20,000 nt of DNA from Neocallimastix lanati (nom. inval.) (lineage: Eukaryota > Neocallimastigomycota > Neocallimastigomycetes > Neocallimastigales > Neocallimastigaceae): the NCBI GenBank assembly GCA_016946835.1, contig JACVTC010000163.1, positions 1 to 20,000 on the forward strand, written 5' to 3'. The stretch's first letter is position 1. Each line of letters starts with the position of its first letter. Of the stretch, positions 8,890 to 16,496 are shown piece after piece. The notes below the pieces were generated by a model. It worked only from the letters and a program-made list of their open reading frames with translations, had not been told where the DNA came from and searched no databases. The translations under genes and the position numbers were made by a program.

Positions 8890-9650
8890 TGACAAACGAT
8901 TCTATTATCTTAATTTGAAGTTATTACTTCAAAAGTGATAATAGATGTATCAAGTTTGAATTAATATAAATTTAATATAAATGAATTTATGTTATTATTA
9001 TTAATAATTAAGTTATTATTATTCTAGCTTAACACTGAATTGTTATTAATTTTTCAAAATTATACATTTCTTTTGTGTTTAGAATTAATTTTTATTATTA
9101 TATTTATTAATTTTTATTATTATATTTATTAATTTTTTTTATTATTATTTATTAATTTTTATTATTATTTATTATTATAATATTTGGTTATTATTTTTTT
9201 TATTACATTTCTAATAACAACGAGAAATTAATTTTATAAAATATTTACAAGTATTTATATTTTTACAATAATTTAAAGTATTTACAATTTTTAATAATAA
9301 AATAATTAAGAATAATTATATTTATAAAAATAAACAATAAAATAAACAAATAAACAATTAATACAAGAATTATTATAAACAAAGAATTCAAAATAATAAA
9401 AAAAAAGAGAAAATTGTTTACAAACTATTTACTTTTAATTAAAAAGAGAAATTAATTAACATTAATATTTCATTATTTTAAAAATTAAAATAGAATTAAA
9501 GTATAATTTCGAGTTTTAGAATTTAATTAAAATAAATTTTTTTATTATGATTTTAATTTCAAATTTTAATTTATTAATTTGTTGTTGAATAGGTTAGATA
9601 TTATTCAAGCTTTCTAATAATTTTATGCTTAAGAATTCCAATCTGTATCA
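8890..9650 (-). repeat. Element 1 5' LTR (761 bp)
   Basis: This is a direct copy of 2711-3471 at an offset of 6,179 bp, with no difference seen by eye. As the 5' LTR of a minus-strand element it should hold the promoter and transcription start. It abuts element 2, with only three bases (9651-9653) between the CA end and the TG of the element 2 LTR. Confidence 0.93.
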
Positions 9651-9654
9651 ATAT
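9651..9654. other. Shared junction of the two elements (ATAT / AATA)
   Basis: ATAT after the element 1 LTR repeats 2707-2710. Its last T is the first base of the element 2 LTR (TGATAAG). Alternatively, AATA at 9650-9653 matches 16397-16400, the right flank of element 2. Either insertion order is compatible with the bases alone. Confidence 0.65.
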
Positions 9655-9866
9655 GATAAGAATGTACTAAATAATGCATTCTTAATTAAATCTACGATTT
9701 ATTTCTAATACATTATGTGTACATTATTATTTTTGTACTTTAATAAATTTTTAAATCCAAAGATCAAAAATAAAATCAAATAAATTTATAAATAAAAATA
9801 ATAAATAAATAAATAAAATTTGTGTTTCCTTACTTTATTTTTATTTAATTCTCTAAAACCTTAACA
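9654..9866 (+). repeat. Element 2 5' LTR (213 bp)
   Basis: It begins TGATAAG, ends CTTAACA, and is identical by eye to 16184-16396. It is short for this class. AATGTAC (9661-9667) can pair with GTACATT (9719-9725) within it. Confidence 0.93.
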
Positions 9867-9872
9867 TTTATA

Positions 9873-9889
9873 TGGTGGAGATATCGGGG
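9873..9889 (+). other. Element 2 primer-binding site
   Basis: TGGTGGAGATATCGGGG lies six bases after the LTR end. TGG is the expected complement of the tRNA CCA end. The first nine bases match the element 1 site, suggesting the same primer tRNA. That tRNA is not identified. Confidence 0.6.
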
Positions 9890-11261
9890 AATTAAATAGA
9901 AATAATAGTAAATAACATAGATTTTTTTTTAATTTTTTTTTTATTTTATATTGATAAACAAGTAAGTCGTTAATCCTTTGATTAACCCATGGCGCTTGTT
10001 TGATATATATATATAAAAAAAATTTTTTTTAAATAAGTAAAATTAAGATTCTAAAAAAACAAATTTTGTAAAATTATAACAAGGAGCGGATAGAGCTCAT
10101 ACACAGTGTATTCTCAGATAGCAACAAATTAACTCTATTCATAGTAGGTTATTGAATAGTAGTTAATTTGGAGATTAATTGGAAAGTAGACGAAGGTATT
10201 TGGTTACCGACCCGGTAATAATAGTTCAACCTTCAACGTTTCAACACACGAAGGTGCGGGTACTTTCCAAGCACTGGCGAATAAGGAGCTTACGTCACCG
10301 AAGGCGTAAGATTGTTTTTTTTTATAAAATTTTTTTTTTTTTTTCTTTGTGCTAGTTATAAGGCACTTTATTATATAAAGTATCAGACTTTGGCTAACTT
10401 CGCCATTTAAATTTTTTTTATTTTTTTTTATTACTGGTACTTTATTTGTTATATAATTCCTGTAATAGAATCTTAATTTACTTTGAAAATATTGTGTTTT
10501 TAGTTAATTTTTATTAGTTAATAAAAATATTATTGAATACTTTTAAAATTTTTTTATTCCGTACATAGATTATCGGATTAAGTTTATCCTACATAGTAAT
10601 TGGGCTAGTGGGCTCTGAACTGCTATATTTTATATTGAATATAGTAATCGTGGCACACGCGTGGCATGACACCATTAGGTAAGCTGCACGTCAGACAGTG
10701 TGTACTATCAGATTGTACGACAATAAAGATTATTTTTTTGTATTTAATAATTATAATTAATTAATAATTTTATTAGCTATAACAATACAATATTTATCGT
10801 TTAAAAAGAAAAATTTTTGAAAGGTGAAAATAATAAATAAAACTTTGCTTCTAAATTTATTACTACAAATATACTAAATTACAAAATTCAAGTGGTCGAT
10901 AAAGATTTCGAGCTTGAAAAATATTCTATTAAGTTGTCGATAAAGATTTCGAACTTAAAATTATTCTATTAAGTTGTCGATAAAGATTTCGAACTTAAAA
11001 TTATTCTTAAAAAAAAGTAGTCGAAAAGAACCTCGTGCTTTATAATTTCTACTAAGTTGTCGATAAGGATTTCGAGCTTATACTTACTAAAGAAAGCAAA
11101 TAAAATTATTATTTTCAAAAATTACTAAGATATATTGTTTTAAAATTTGATTCGATATTAAATTACTTGTTAAATTATATTTTTAAAGTTGGACTTTCAA
11201 ATTTATTCGTATTTAATAACCTCGTTAATTTACAATAAAAAAATTATTAACTAAAAACGAA
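9890..11261 (+). other. Element 2 long 5' leader with strong RNA structure
   Basis: This is about 1.4 kb without an open frame of note. A richer-GC block holds many perfect helices: 10125-10141 with 10153-10170 (17 bp, one bulge), 10181-10188 with 10261-10268 (8 bp) enclosing 10204-10208/10214-10218 and 10229-10234/10250-10255, and 10289-10294 with 10305-10310. A second GC-richer block lies at about 10560-10725. T-runs separate the blocks, and the five-hairpin array precedes gag. A packaging, dimerisation or translation role is inferred from position. Confidence 0.65.
10889..11080 (+). repeat. Array of five 28-nt hairpins
   Basis: Copies lie at 10889-10916, 10930-10957, 10970-10997, 11014-11041 and 11053-11080. 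Each has a 4-bp outer stem of form NAAG/CTTN', a 3-nt/1-nt internal loop, an inner stem based on TCGA/TCGA and an 8-nt loop (TAAAGATT or variant). The outermost pair varies as C-G, T-A, T-A, A-T and T-A, always complementary. Copy 4 is the most diverged: it keeps CGA/TCG in the inner stem and has a different loop. The array ends 181 nt before the gag ATG. Confidence 0.8.
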
Positions 11262-12167
11262 ATGTCTACTAAAAGTACTTTAAGTTTTAAAGAATTAAAG
11301 AAAGAATTACGAGACATAGTGAAGCTTAGCAAGGACAATTTAGATATAAAGTCCTGGGCTACTGAATTAAAACTTTGGATCAAGATACAAGGTATCACAG
11401 ATCCGGAAACAATATTTAATGCTTGTTTACTTACCAGCTCTGGTGAAGTACAACGCGTTATTGAAGATTTGGGAGAAGATAGTGATGATGAAAGTGATGA
11501 TTCATCAGATGAAGAAGAAGATGATGAAGAAGAAAATGTTGATGATGATAAATTTCCTTCTCTTGAAAAAATTATTTCAAGTCTTGAAAATTTTTACGGT
11601 ATTAAAGAAGACCAAAATTTACTTCTTAAAGAACTTCGTGCAATGCGAATTAAAAGAAACGAAAAGATTAAAGACTTTAATGTAAGATATAGAACTTTGT
11701 ACACTAAACTTGATAAAAAGAGAAGAAAGCGCATTGGTGTACTAGATTATATTGACTCTATTCAAAATAATTATGAAGCCTGGAAGAAATTATCCCTTAA
11801 AGATGATATAAGTATGGAGAAAGCTTTCAAAATTGCCGAGAAAGTAGATAGACTTTCTGTAAGGAACAATAATATTAATACCTATAATGTTAATAATTCC
11901 CAGCATAATCAAAATAATCAAAACAGTACTACTTCAAGACTTTATCCTAAAAGAAGAAACGAAACTTTCCAAACAAGTCAAACAAATAATAAACTGAAAC
12001 CTCAAGATATTATAGAAGAATCAACCCAGAAAATGAGAAATTTATCTGTTAAAACTTGCTTCTTCTGTAAGGAAGAAGGTCATTACTCATACTATTGCCC
12101 TCAATTAAATAAGATTATGGAAAAAAATAAAAAAGAAATATATTCCAAAAAGTCTTTAAACTTCTAA
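11262..12167 (+). CDS. gag: Element 2 Gag (capsid and nucleocapsid)
   Basis: This 301-residue particle protein has an N-terminal helical capsid-like region with Trp32, Trp39 and Trp174. A very acidic insert (about 70-97, runs of Asp/Glu/Ser) is followed by more helices and an Asn/Gln-rich linker (201-222). The CCHC zinc knuckle is C266-x2-C269-x4-H274-x4-C279. The start codon has an A-rich upstream context. The acidic insert has no counterpart in the element 1 Gag. The stop lies one codon after the slippery heptamer, so Gag alone is the default product and Gag-Pol arises by frameshifting. Confidence 0.92.
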   Translation: MSTKSTLSFKELKKELRDIVKLSKDNLDIKSWATELKLWIKIQGITDPETIFNACLLTSSGEVQRVIEDLGEDSDDESDDSSDEEEDDEEENVDDDKFPSLEKIISSLENFYGIKEDQNLLLKELRAMRIKRNEKIKDFNVRYRTLYTKLDKKRRKRIGVLDYIDSIQNNYEAWKKLSLKDDISMEKAFKIAEKVDRLSVRNNNINTYNVNNSQHNQNNQNSTTSRLYPKRRNETFQTSQTNNKLKPQDIIEESTQKMRNLSVKTCFFCKEEGHYSYYCPQLNKIMEKNKKEIYSKKSLNF

Positions 12168-12207
12168 ATGGGAGCAGAAGCACTCCCAATGACAAAACAA
12201 TAGCTTC
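12155..12207 (+). promoter_or_regulatory. Element 2 -1 ribosomal frameshift signal with H-type pseudoknot
   Basis: Gag codons TCT TTA AAC TTC TAA contain U UUA AAC (12155-12161), the same heptamer used by coronaviruses. After an 8-nt spacer (12162-12169), GGGAG (12170-12174) pairs with CUCCC (12183-12187) around the 8-nt loop CAGAAGCA. Loop bases GAAGC (12177-12181) pair with GCUUC (12203-12207) across a 15-nt A-rich linker. Heptamer, spacer length, first stem and loop length match element 1, while the second helix has a different sequence with pairing kept. Confidence 0.9.
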
Positions 12208-15200
12208 ATTAAATAATTTACAAAATAATACTTTTACCAAGAATACCCCAATTGATAATAATTCCTTTAATAAAGAATCTGAAGAATCTGATTTTAGTGA
12301 CACAACTGAAAGTGAGGATAATATCATTATAAATGCTATAAAAAGAAAAATGAATGATAATAACAGCGAAAAGGAAGAAAATAATTCCAAGAAAGTACAT
12401 AAAAGTTTAAAAGATAATCCACGTCCTTTCGCAACTCCTGCTTTAAGAAAGAAGAAAGAAAATGAGCTACATAATAAACCAAATAAAGTTTATAAAAATC
12501 AAATACTTCCTTCAATTTTAACTCAACCAAATATTAACAAAGAAAAACAAAAAGAAAAGGAATTAAGAAATATAACAAGAGTAAGAGAAAGTAAAGAAGA
12601 AAACAACAATTATTCATCAAAAGGAAAGAAAAAAGTTGAATCTGAAGATATACTTGTAATCGATAATGAAATAGAAGATATAGAAATGAATAAAGATAAT
12701 CAACAAAATAAAACTAATACTTTGGAAAAATTAATTTCAACAAAAACTAAAGAAACTAATAATGAAAATACTCAGTTAGTAAAAAGGAATATCAAAATGA
12801 TGAATAATAAAGAACCTTACAATATTATGGATGATTTAAATAATCTTAAATCCAGTATTACGATAGGTCAACTCTTGAATGCATGTCCGAAAATTCGTTC
12901 ACAATTAACTCAAGGTTTAAAGTTAGAAAAATCTAAAATAATTGGAACTGTAGACAATGTAATAGCACGAACTTTATTAGTGAATAACTATGATCATAGC
13001 TACATAAGTAAAAGTAATGAAGTAGCCGAAGAAGACTTAGCAATGGTTGATGCAAGTGTTGACGGAGTACTAGGAAAACTTTTAATTGATTCTTGTAGTA
13101 ACCTAAGCATCGTTACTAAGCAGTATTTTGATAAATTACCTGGTGAATATGAAACAGTTGGAAAAAGTCGTGGAAGAATCCAACTAGCAACACAAGATGA
13201 AGAATACTCGGAAGGAATTATTGTTCAATTACCAGTAAAAATTAATAATTATGAATTTAATGCGGACTTTAGAATTATTGAGAAAGAAGACTCATTTTAT
13301 GATATGTTAATAAACTTTAAAACTCAAATCGATCATTGTTTATTTATTCATCCGACCTTAAACAGTTTATGTAAACTTTTGTCAGAAAGTGAATACGAAG
13401 AAATAGCTAAAATAAATAATCAATATTATGATGAAGAAAGTATAATTTGCACTATTAGAAAAGTTAAAGAAACGAATAATGAAAAGGAAATTATAAAGGA
13501 ATTAACTCCAATGGAATTTATTGAGAGTGATGAATTTTTAAGTACCTTAAATAAAGATTATAAAGAACAAATTATTAAAATTCTCAAAGAAATGATTGAC
13601 ATAGTTGCCACTTCAACAGAAGAACTAACTCCTTCTAAACTTTCACCACATAAGATCCGTTTGAAAGCAAATGCAAAGCCAGTAAAATTAAGAAGTTATA
13701 GGTTAACTAAATTAAAATCAGATATCTTAAAAGAAGAACTTACAAAGCTTATTAAGAAAGGATTGATAGAACCATCCTGTTCAGAATGGTCATCTCCAGT
13801 AGTACTCATTCTAAAACACAATGGAAAGTGGCGCTTGTGTATTGACTACCGAAAAGTCAATGATATGACAGAAAAAGATTCTTATTCAGTTCCATATATA
13901 GATGAAATTTTTGATAGTCTCGGAGGATCTAAAATATTTACAACTCTTGATTTATTTTCTGGTTTTCACCAAATCTTAATGGATGAAGAAAGCGTTGAAG
14001 TAACCACTTTCACTACTAAGTTTGGAAATTATCAATTTAAGGTTATGCCTTTTGGACTTACTGGAGCTCCCTCAACCTTCCAAAGAGAAATGAATAAAAT
14101 TTTATTCCCTTTTATTGGTGAATTTGTTTATGTATTTATTGATGATGTTTTGATCTATTCAAAAAGTATCGAAGAACATTTAATTCATATTAAACAAGTA
14201 TTAGAAGTATTTAAAGAAAACAAGTTAAAAATTAATATTGAAAAGTGCCATTTTCTTCAAACTGAAGTTGATGTATTAGGTCACAAACTTACTACTAAAG
14301 GATTAAGTCCCATGGAAAGTAAAATAATAGCTATTAAGAAGTGGGAAGCCCCTTCATCAATTCATGAATTAAGATCATTTCTAGGAGCAATAGGGTATTA
14401 TCGTGACTTTATCCCTAAATATGCTCAAATTACCTCACCTTTATGTAAATTATTGAAAAAGAATACTAAATATGAATGGAATAAAGAACAACAAGAAAGC
14501 TTTGAACTCCTAAAAGAAAAATTAATCAATGCACCTATTCTAAAATTTCCGTCATTTGACAAACCTTTTATCATTAGAACTGATGCTTCGTATAATGGAA
14601 TTGGTGGAGTTCTTTTACAAAAAGAAGAAGAAACCGGTAAGGAGCATCCAATACACTTTATAAGTAGAAGTTTGAAGAAAACTGAAAAGAATTATGGTAT
14701 CACAGATTTGGAAGGAACAGCTTTATTTTACTGTATGACTAAATTTAAATCTTATATTGAAGGAAATCCATTACCTACAACTATTTACACAGATCATAAA
14801 CCATTAGTTGGTTTATTTAAGAATAAAGAACCTTTGAATGCAAGGCAAACAAGATGGTGTCTAACCGCTAGTATGCTTGGAATTAATATAAAATATGAAT
14901 CAGGCAAAAAGAATGTGTTAGCTGATGCTCTTTCAAGAATGAAAAGTAAGGAAGAGAGAAAGATATTATTAACAAAAATTACTAATGGAAATAATGAAGA
15001 ATTATTATCTAAGGTTATAAAGGAATTTATTAATGAAAAGTTTACTGTTATTGATGGTGAAGATTACTTTATCGACAATGGAAATTATAGAAAATTAATA
15101 ACGGACGAAAATGAAAGGTTTAAATTAATTTTAGAAGCTCATAATATTGGCCACGAAGGATATTACAAAACATATCAAAGACTTAAGAAAAACTTTTATT

Positions 15201-16165
15201 GGAATCATATGATTAAAGATATCAAAAGAATTGTTAGTAATTGTGAAAAATGCCAATTAAATCGTCCTCAACCATATCCAGAACCAACCGAAAACCATCC
15301 AACTAAAGTGGAGGGTCCCTTTGTGCATTTAGGATTAGATATTATAGGACCGTTACCAAAAACAAGAAATAATAATCAATATATTATAGTAACTGTTGAT
15401 TACTTTACCAAATGGGTTGAAGCCGAACCCACTGAAAACATAACTTCCTCTGATATAATTAAATTTTTAATAAACGTTTTTGCAAGACATGGTGTACCTC
15501 AAGTTATTACTACTGATAATGGAGTCCAATTCACTTCTGATATGACTAAAATCTTTCTTGATCTTTATGATGTATATGTTAAATTTGTAGCTACTTACCA
15601 CCCTGAATCAAATGGCCTTACTGAAAATCGAAATAAAGAAATTGGAAAATTACTCCGTTTATTAGGAAGGAAAAATCAAGATTGGGATGAAGTTTTACCT
15701 TCTGCTTTATGGGCACTTCGAACTACCAAAAATACAGCTACTGGACATTCTAGTTTTGAATTAGTATATGGAAGAGAAGACCAACAGCCTTATGATATAG
15801 CCATAAGAACAATTGAAAATGCAGGTAAATCATATGATGAAATCTTAATGGAAAAATTTGTTCGTCATTATCAATGGACTAGAGAAGCATGCGAAAATGT
15901 GAAGAATGCTAACAAGTATTGGGCAACAAGACGAGAAGAACAAATAAGTATGAAAAAAGGAAAAGAATTAAAGGCTGGTGATCTTGTTCTTGTTAGAAAC
16001 TTTAGCCGCACTAAGCTAGAACCATATTACAATGGACCATTTAAAATTTTAAAAATTCAATTCAACACGGCAACCCTAATCGATCAGAAGACTGGAAAGC
16101 AACTCGATAGGAATGTTCACTTTAAAAATTTAGTAAAGTTTAACTCCGCTTACAGAGAAGCTTGA
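12161..16165 (+). CDS. pol: Element 2 Pol: protease-RT-RNase H-integrase, read by -1 frameshift from gag
   Basis: The frame is open from the slippery site to the TGA at 16163-16165, 1,334 codons. The first in-frame ATG is at 12350, and I number from it. The Lys/Asn/Glu-rich spacer is longer than in element 1. The presumed protease active site is D247-S248-C249, not DTG/DSG. RT has its first catalytic Asp at 534 and FIDD at 596-599. RNase H has D745, E788, D815 and D859. Integrase has H931, H935, C965, C968 and catalytic D997, D1056, E1092 (35 residues between the last two). GPF is at 1229-1231. No chromodomain is seen. Apart from the protease glycine every expected catalytic residue is present. 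Confidence 0.95.
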   Translation, partial: LLNGSRSTPNDKTIASLNNLQNNTFTKNTPIDNNSFNKESEESDFSDTTESEDNIIINAIKRKMNDNNSEKEENNSKKVHKSLKDNPRPFATPALRKKKENELHNKPNKVYKNQILPSILTQPNINKEKQKEKELRNITRVRESKEENNNYSSKGKKKVESEDILVIDNEIEDIEMNKDNQQNKTNTLEKLISTKTKETNNENTQLVKRNIKMMNNKEPYNIMDDLNNLKSSITIGQLLNACPKIRSQLTQGLKLEKSKIIGTVDNVIARTLLVNNYDHSYISKSNEVAEEDLAMVDASVDGVLGKLLIDSCSNLSIVTKQYFDKLPGEYETVGKSRGRIQLATQDEEYSEGIIVQLPVKINNYEFNADFRIIEKEDSFYDMLINFKTQIDHCLFIHPTLNSLCKLLSESEYEEIAKINNQYYDEESIICTIRKVKETNNEKEIIKELTPMEFIESDEFLSTLNKDYKEQIIKILKEMIDIVATSTEELTPSKLSPHKIRLKANAKPVKLRSYRLTKLKSDILKEELTKLIKKGLIEPSCSEWSSPVVLILKHNGKWRLCIDYRKVNDMTEKDSYSVPYIDEIFDSLGGSKIFTTLDLFSGFHQILMDEESVEVTTFTTKFGNYQFKVMPFGLTGAPSTFQREMNKILFPFIGEFVYVFIDDVLIYSKSIEEHLIHIKQVLEVFKENKLKINIEKCHFLQTEVDVLGHKLTTKGLSPMESKIIAIKKWEAPSSIHELRSFLGAIGYYRDFIPKYAQITSPLCKLLKKNTKYEWNKEQQESFELLKEKLINAPILKFPSFDKPFIIRTDASYNGIGGVLLQKEEETGKEHPIHFISRSLKKTEKNYGITDLEGTALFYCMTKFKSYIEGNPLPTTIYTDHKPLVGLFKNKEPLNARQTRWCLTASMLGINIKYESGKKNVLADALSRMKSKEERKILLTKITNGNNEELLSKVIKEFINEKFTVIDGEDYFIDNGNYRKLITDENERFKLILEAHNIGHEGYYKTYQRLKKNFYWNHMIKDIKRIVSNCEKCQLNRPQPYPEPTENHPTKVEGPFVHLGLDIIGPLPKTRNNNQYIIVTVDYFTKWVEAEPTENITSSDIIKFLINVFARHGVPQVITTDNGVQFTSDMTKIFLDLYDVYVKFVATYHPESNGLTENRNKEIGKLLRLLGRKNQDWDEVLPSALWALRTTKNTATGHSSFELVYGREDQQPYDIAIRTIENAGKSYDEILMEKFVRHYQWTREACENVKNANKYWATRREEQISMKKGKELKAGDLVLVRNFSRTKLEPYYNGPFKILKIQFNTATLIDQKTGKQLDRNVHFKNLVKFNSAYREA

Positions 16166-16183
16166 GTCTTCGTCGGGGCATCT

Positions 16184-16396
16184 TGATAAGAATGTACTAA
16201 ATAATGCATTCTTAATTAAATCTACGATTTATTTCTAATACATTATGTGTACATTATTATTTTTGTACTTTAATAAATTTTTAAATCCAAAGATCAAAAA
16301 TAAAATCAAATAAATTTATAAATAAAAATAATAAATAAATAAATAAAATTTGTGTTTCCTTACTTTATTTTTATTTAATTCTCTAAAACCTTAACA
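16184..16396 (+). repeat. Element 2 3' LTR (213 bp)
   Basis: It is identical by eye to 9654-9866. It starts 18 nt after the pol stop and ends in CA 16 bp before the tRNA-Thr gene. Transcription from this LTR would run straight into the tRNA gene. Confidence 0.93.
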
Positions 16397-16400
16397 AATA
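16397..16400. other. Right target-site duplication of element 2 (AATA)
   Basis: AATA follows the LTR and matches both 2706-2709 and 9650-9653. With the next base, 16398-16401 reads ATAT, the duplication of element 1. The reconstructed empty site is therefore a short A/T stretch just 5' of the tRNA gene. Confidence 0.65.
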
Positions 16401-16412
16401 TTAAACGCAGGT

Positions 16413-16484
16413 GCCTGTTTGGCTTAGTGGTAGAGCGTCGCTCTTGTAAAGCGAAGGTCGGTGGTTCGATTCCGTCAATAGGCA
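16413..16484 (+). tRNA. tRNA-Thr (anticodon TGT)
   Basis: The 72-nt cloverleaf has no intron and no encoded CCA. Acceptor GCCTGTT pairs with AATAGGC (one G-T). The D stem is GCTT/GAGC, and the anticodon stem TCGCT/AGCGA has loop CTTGTAA, so the anticodon TGT reads ACA (Thr). The variable loop is AGGTC, the T stem GGTGG/CCGTC has loop TTCGATT, and the discriminator is A. Internal Pol III boxes are A (TGGCTTAGTGG, 16420-16430) and B (GGTTCGATTCC, 16463-16473). Nothing suggests a pseudogene despite the two retrotransposons stacked upstream. Confidence 0.95.
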
Positions 16485-16488
16485 TTTA

Positions 16489-16496
16489 TTTTTTTT
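16489..16496 (+). terminator. Pol III T-run terminator
   Basis: Eight consecutive T residues begin 4 bp after the mature tRNA 3' end. This is the usual Pol III termination signal for the tRNA-Thr gene. Confidence 0.8.

Larger units (their letters stand above)
2711..9650 (-). mobile_element. Element 1: complete Ty3/Gypsy-type LTR retrotransposon
   Basis: This 6,940-bp element is transcribed on the minus strand. In sense order it has a 5' LTR (8890-9650), primer-binding site (8874-8887), structured leader (8220-8873), gag, a -1 frameshift signal, pol (protease, reverse transcriptase, RNase H, integrase) and 3' LTR (2711-3471). RT before RNase H before integrase defines the Ty3/Gypsy order. The LTRs match base for base as far as I can compare by eye, and both frames are intact, so the insertion is recent and may be active. 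I see no chromodomain and no envelope gene. The DNA is flanked by a 4-bp ATAT duplication. Confidence 0.93.
9654..16396 (+). mobile_element. Element 2: complete Ty3/Gypsy-type LTR retrotransposon
   Basis: This 6,743-bp element is on the plus strand. It has a 5' LTR (9654-9866), primer-binding site (9873-9889), a long structured leader (to 11261), gag (11262-12167), a -1 frameshift signal, pol (to 16165) and a 3' LTR (16184-16396). The LTR copies are identical by eye and both frames are intact. Its pol is clearly related to element 1 (shared blocks in RT, RNase H and integrase), but LTRs, leader and gag are different, so these are two families of one lineage. The right end is 16 bp from the tRNA-Thr gene, and a 4-bp AATA duplication is likely. 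Confidence 0.93.

Noticed and set aside
12115-12530. Minus-strand open frames opposite the element 2 gag-pol junction
   Set aside because: Antisense shadows across A-rich coding sequence; Phe/Leu/Ser-rich with no recognisable feature.
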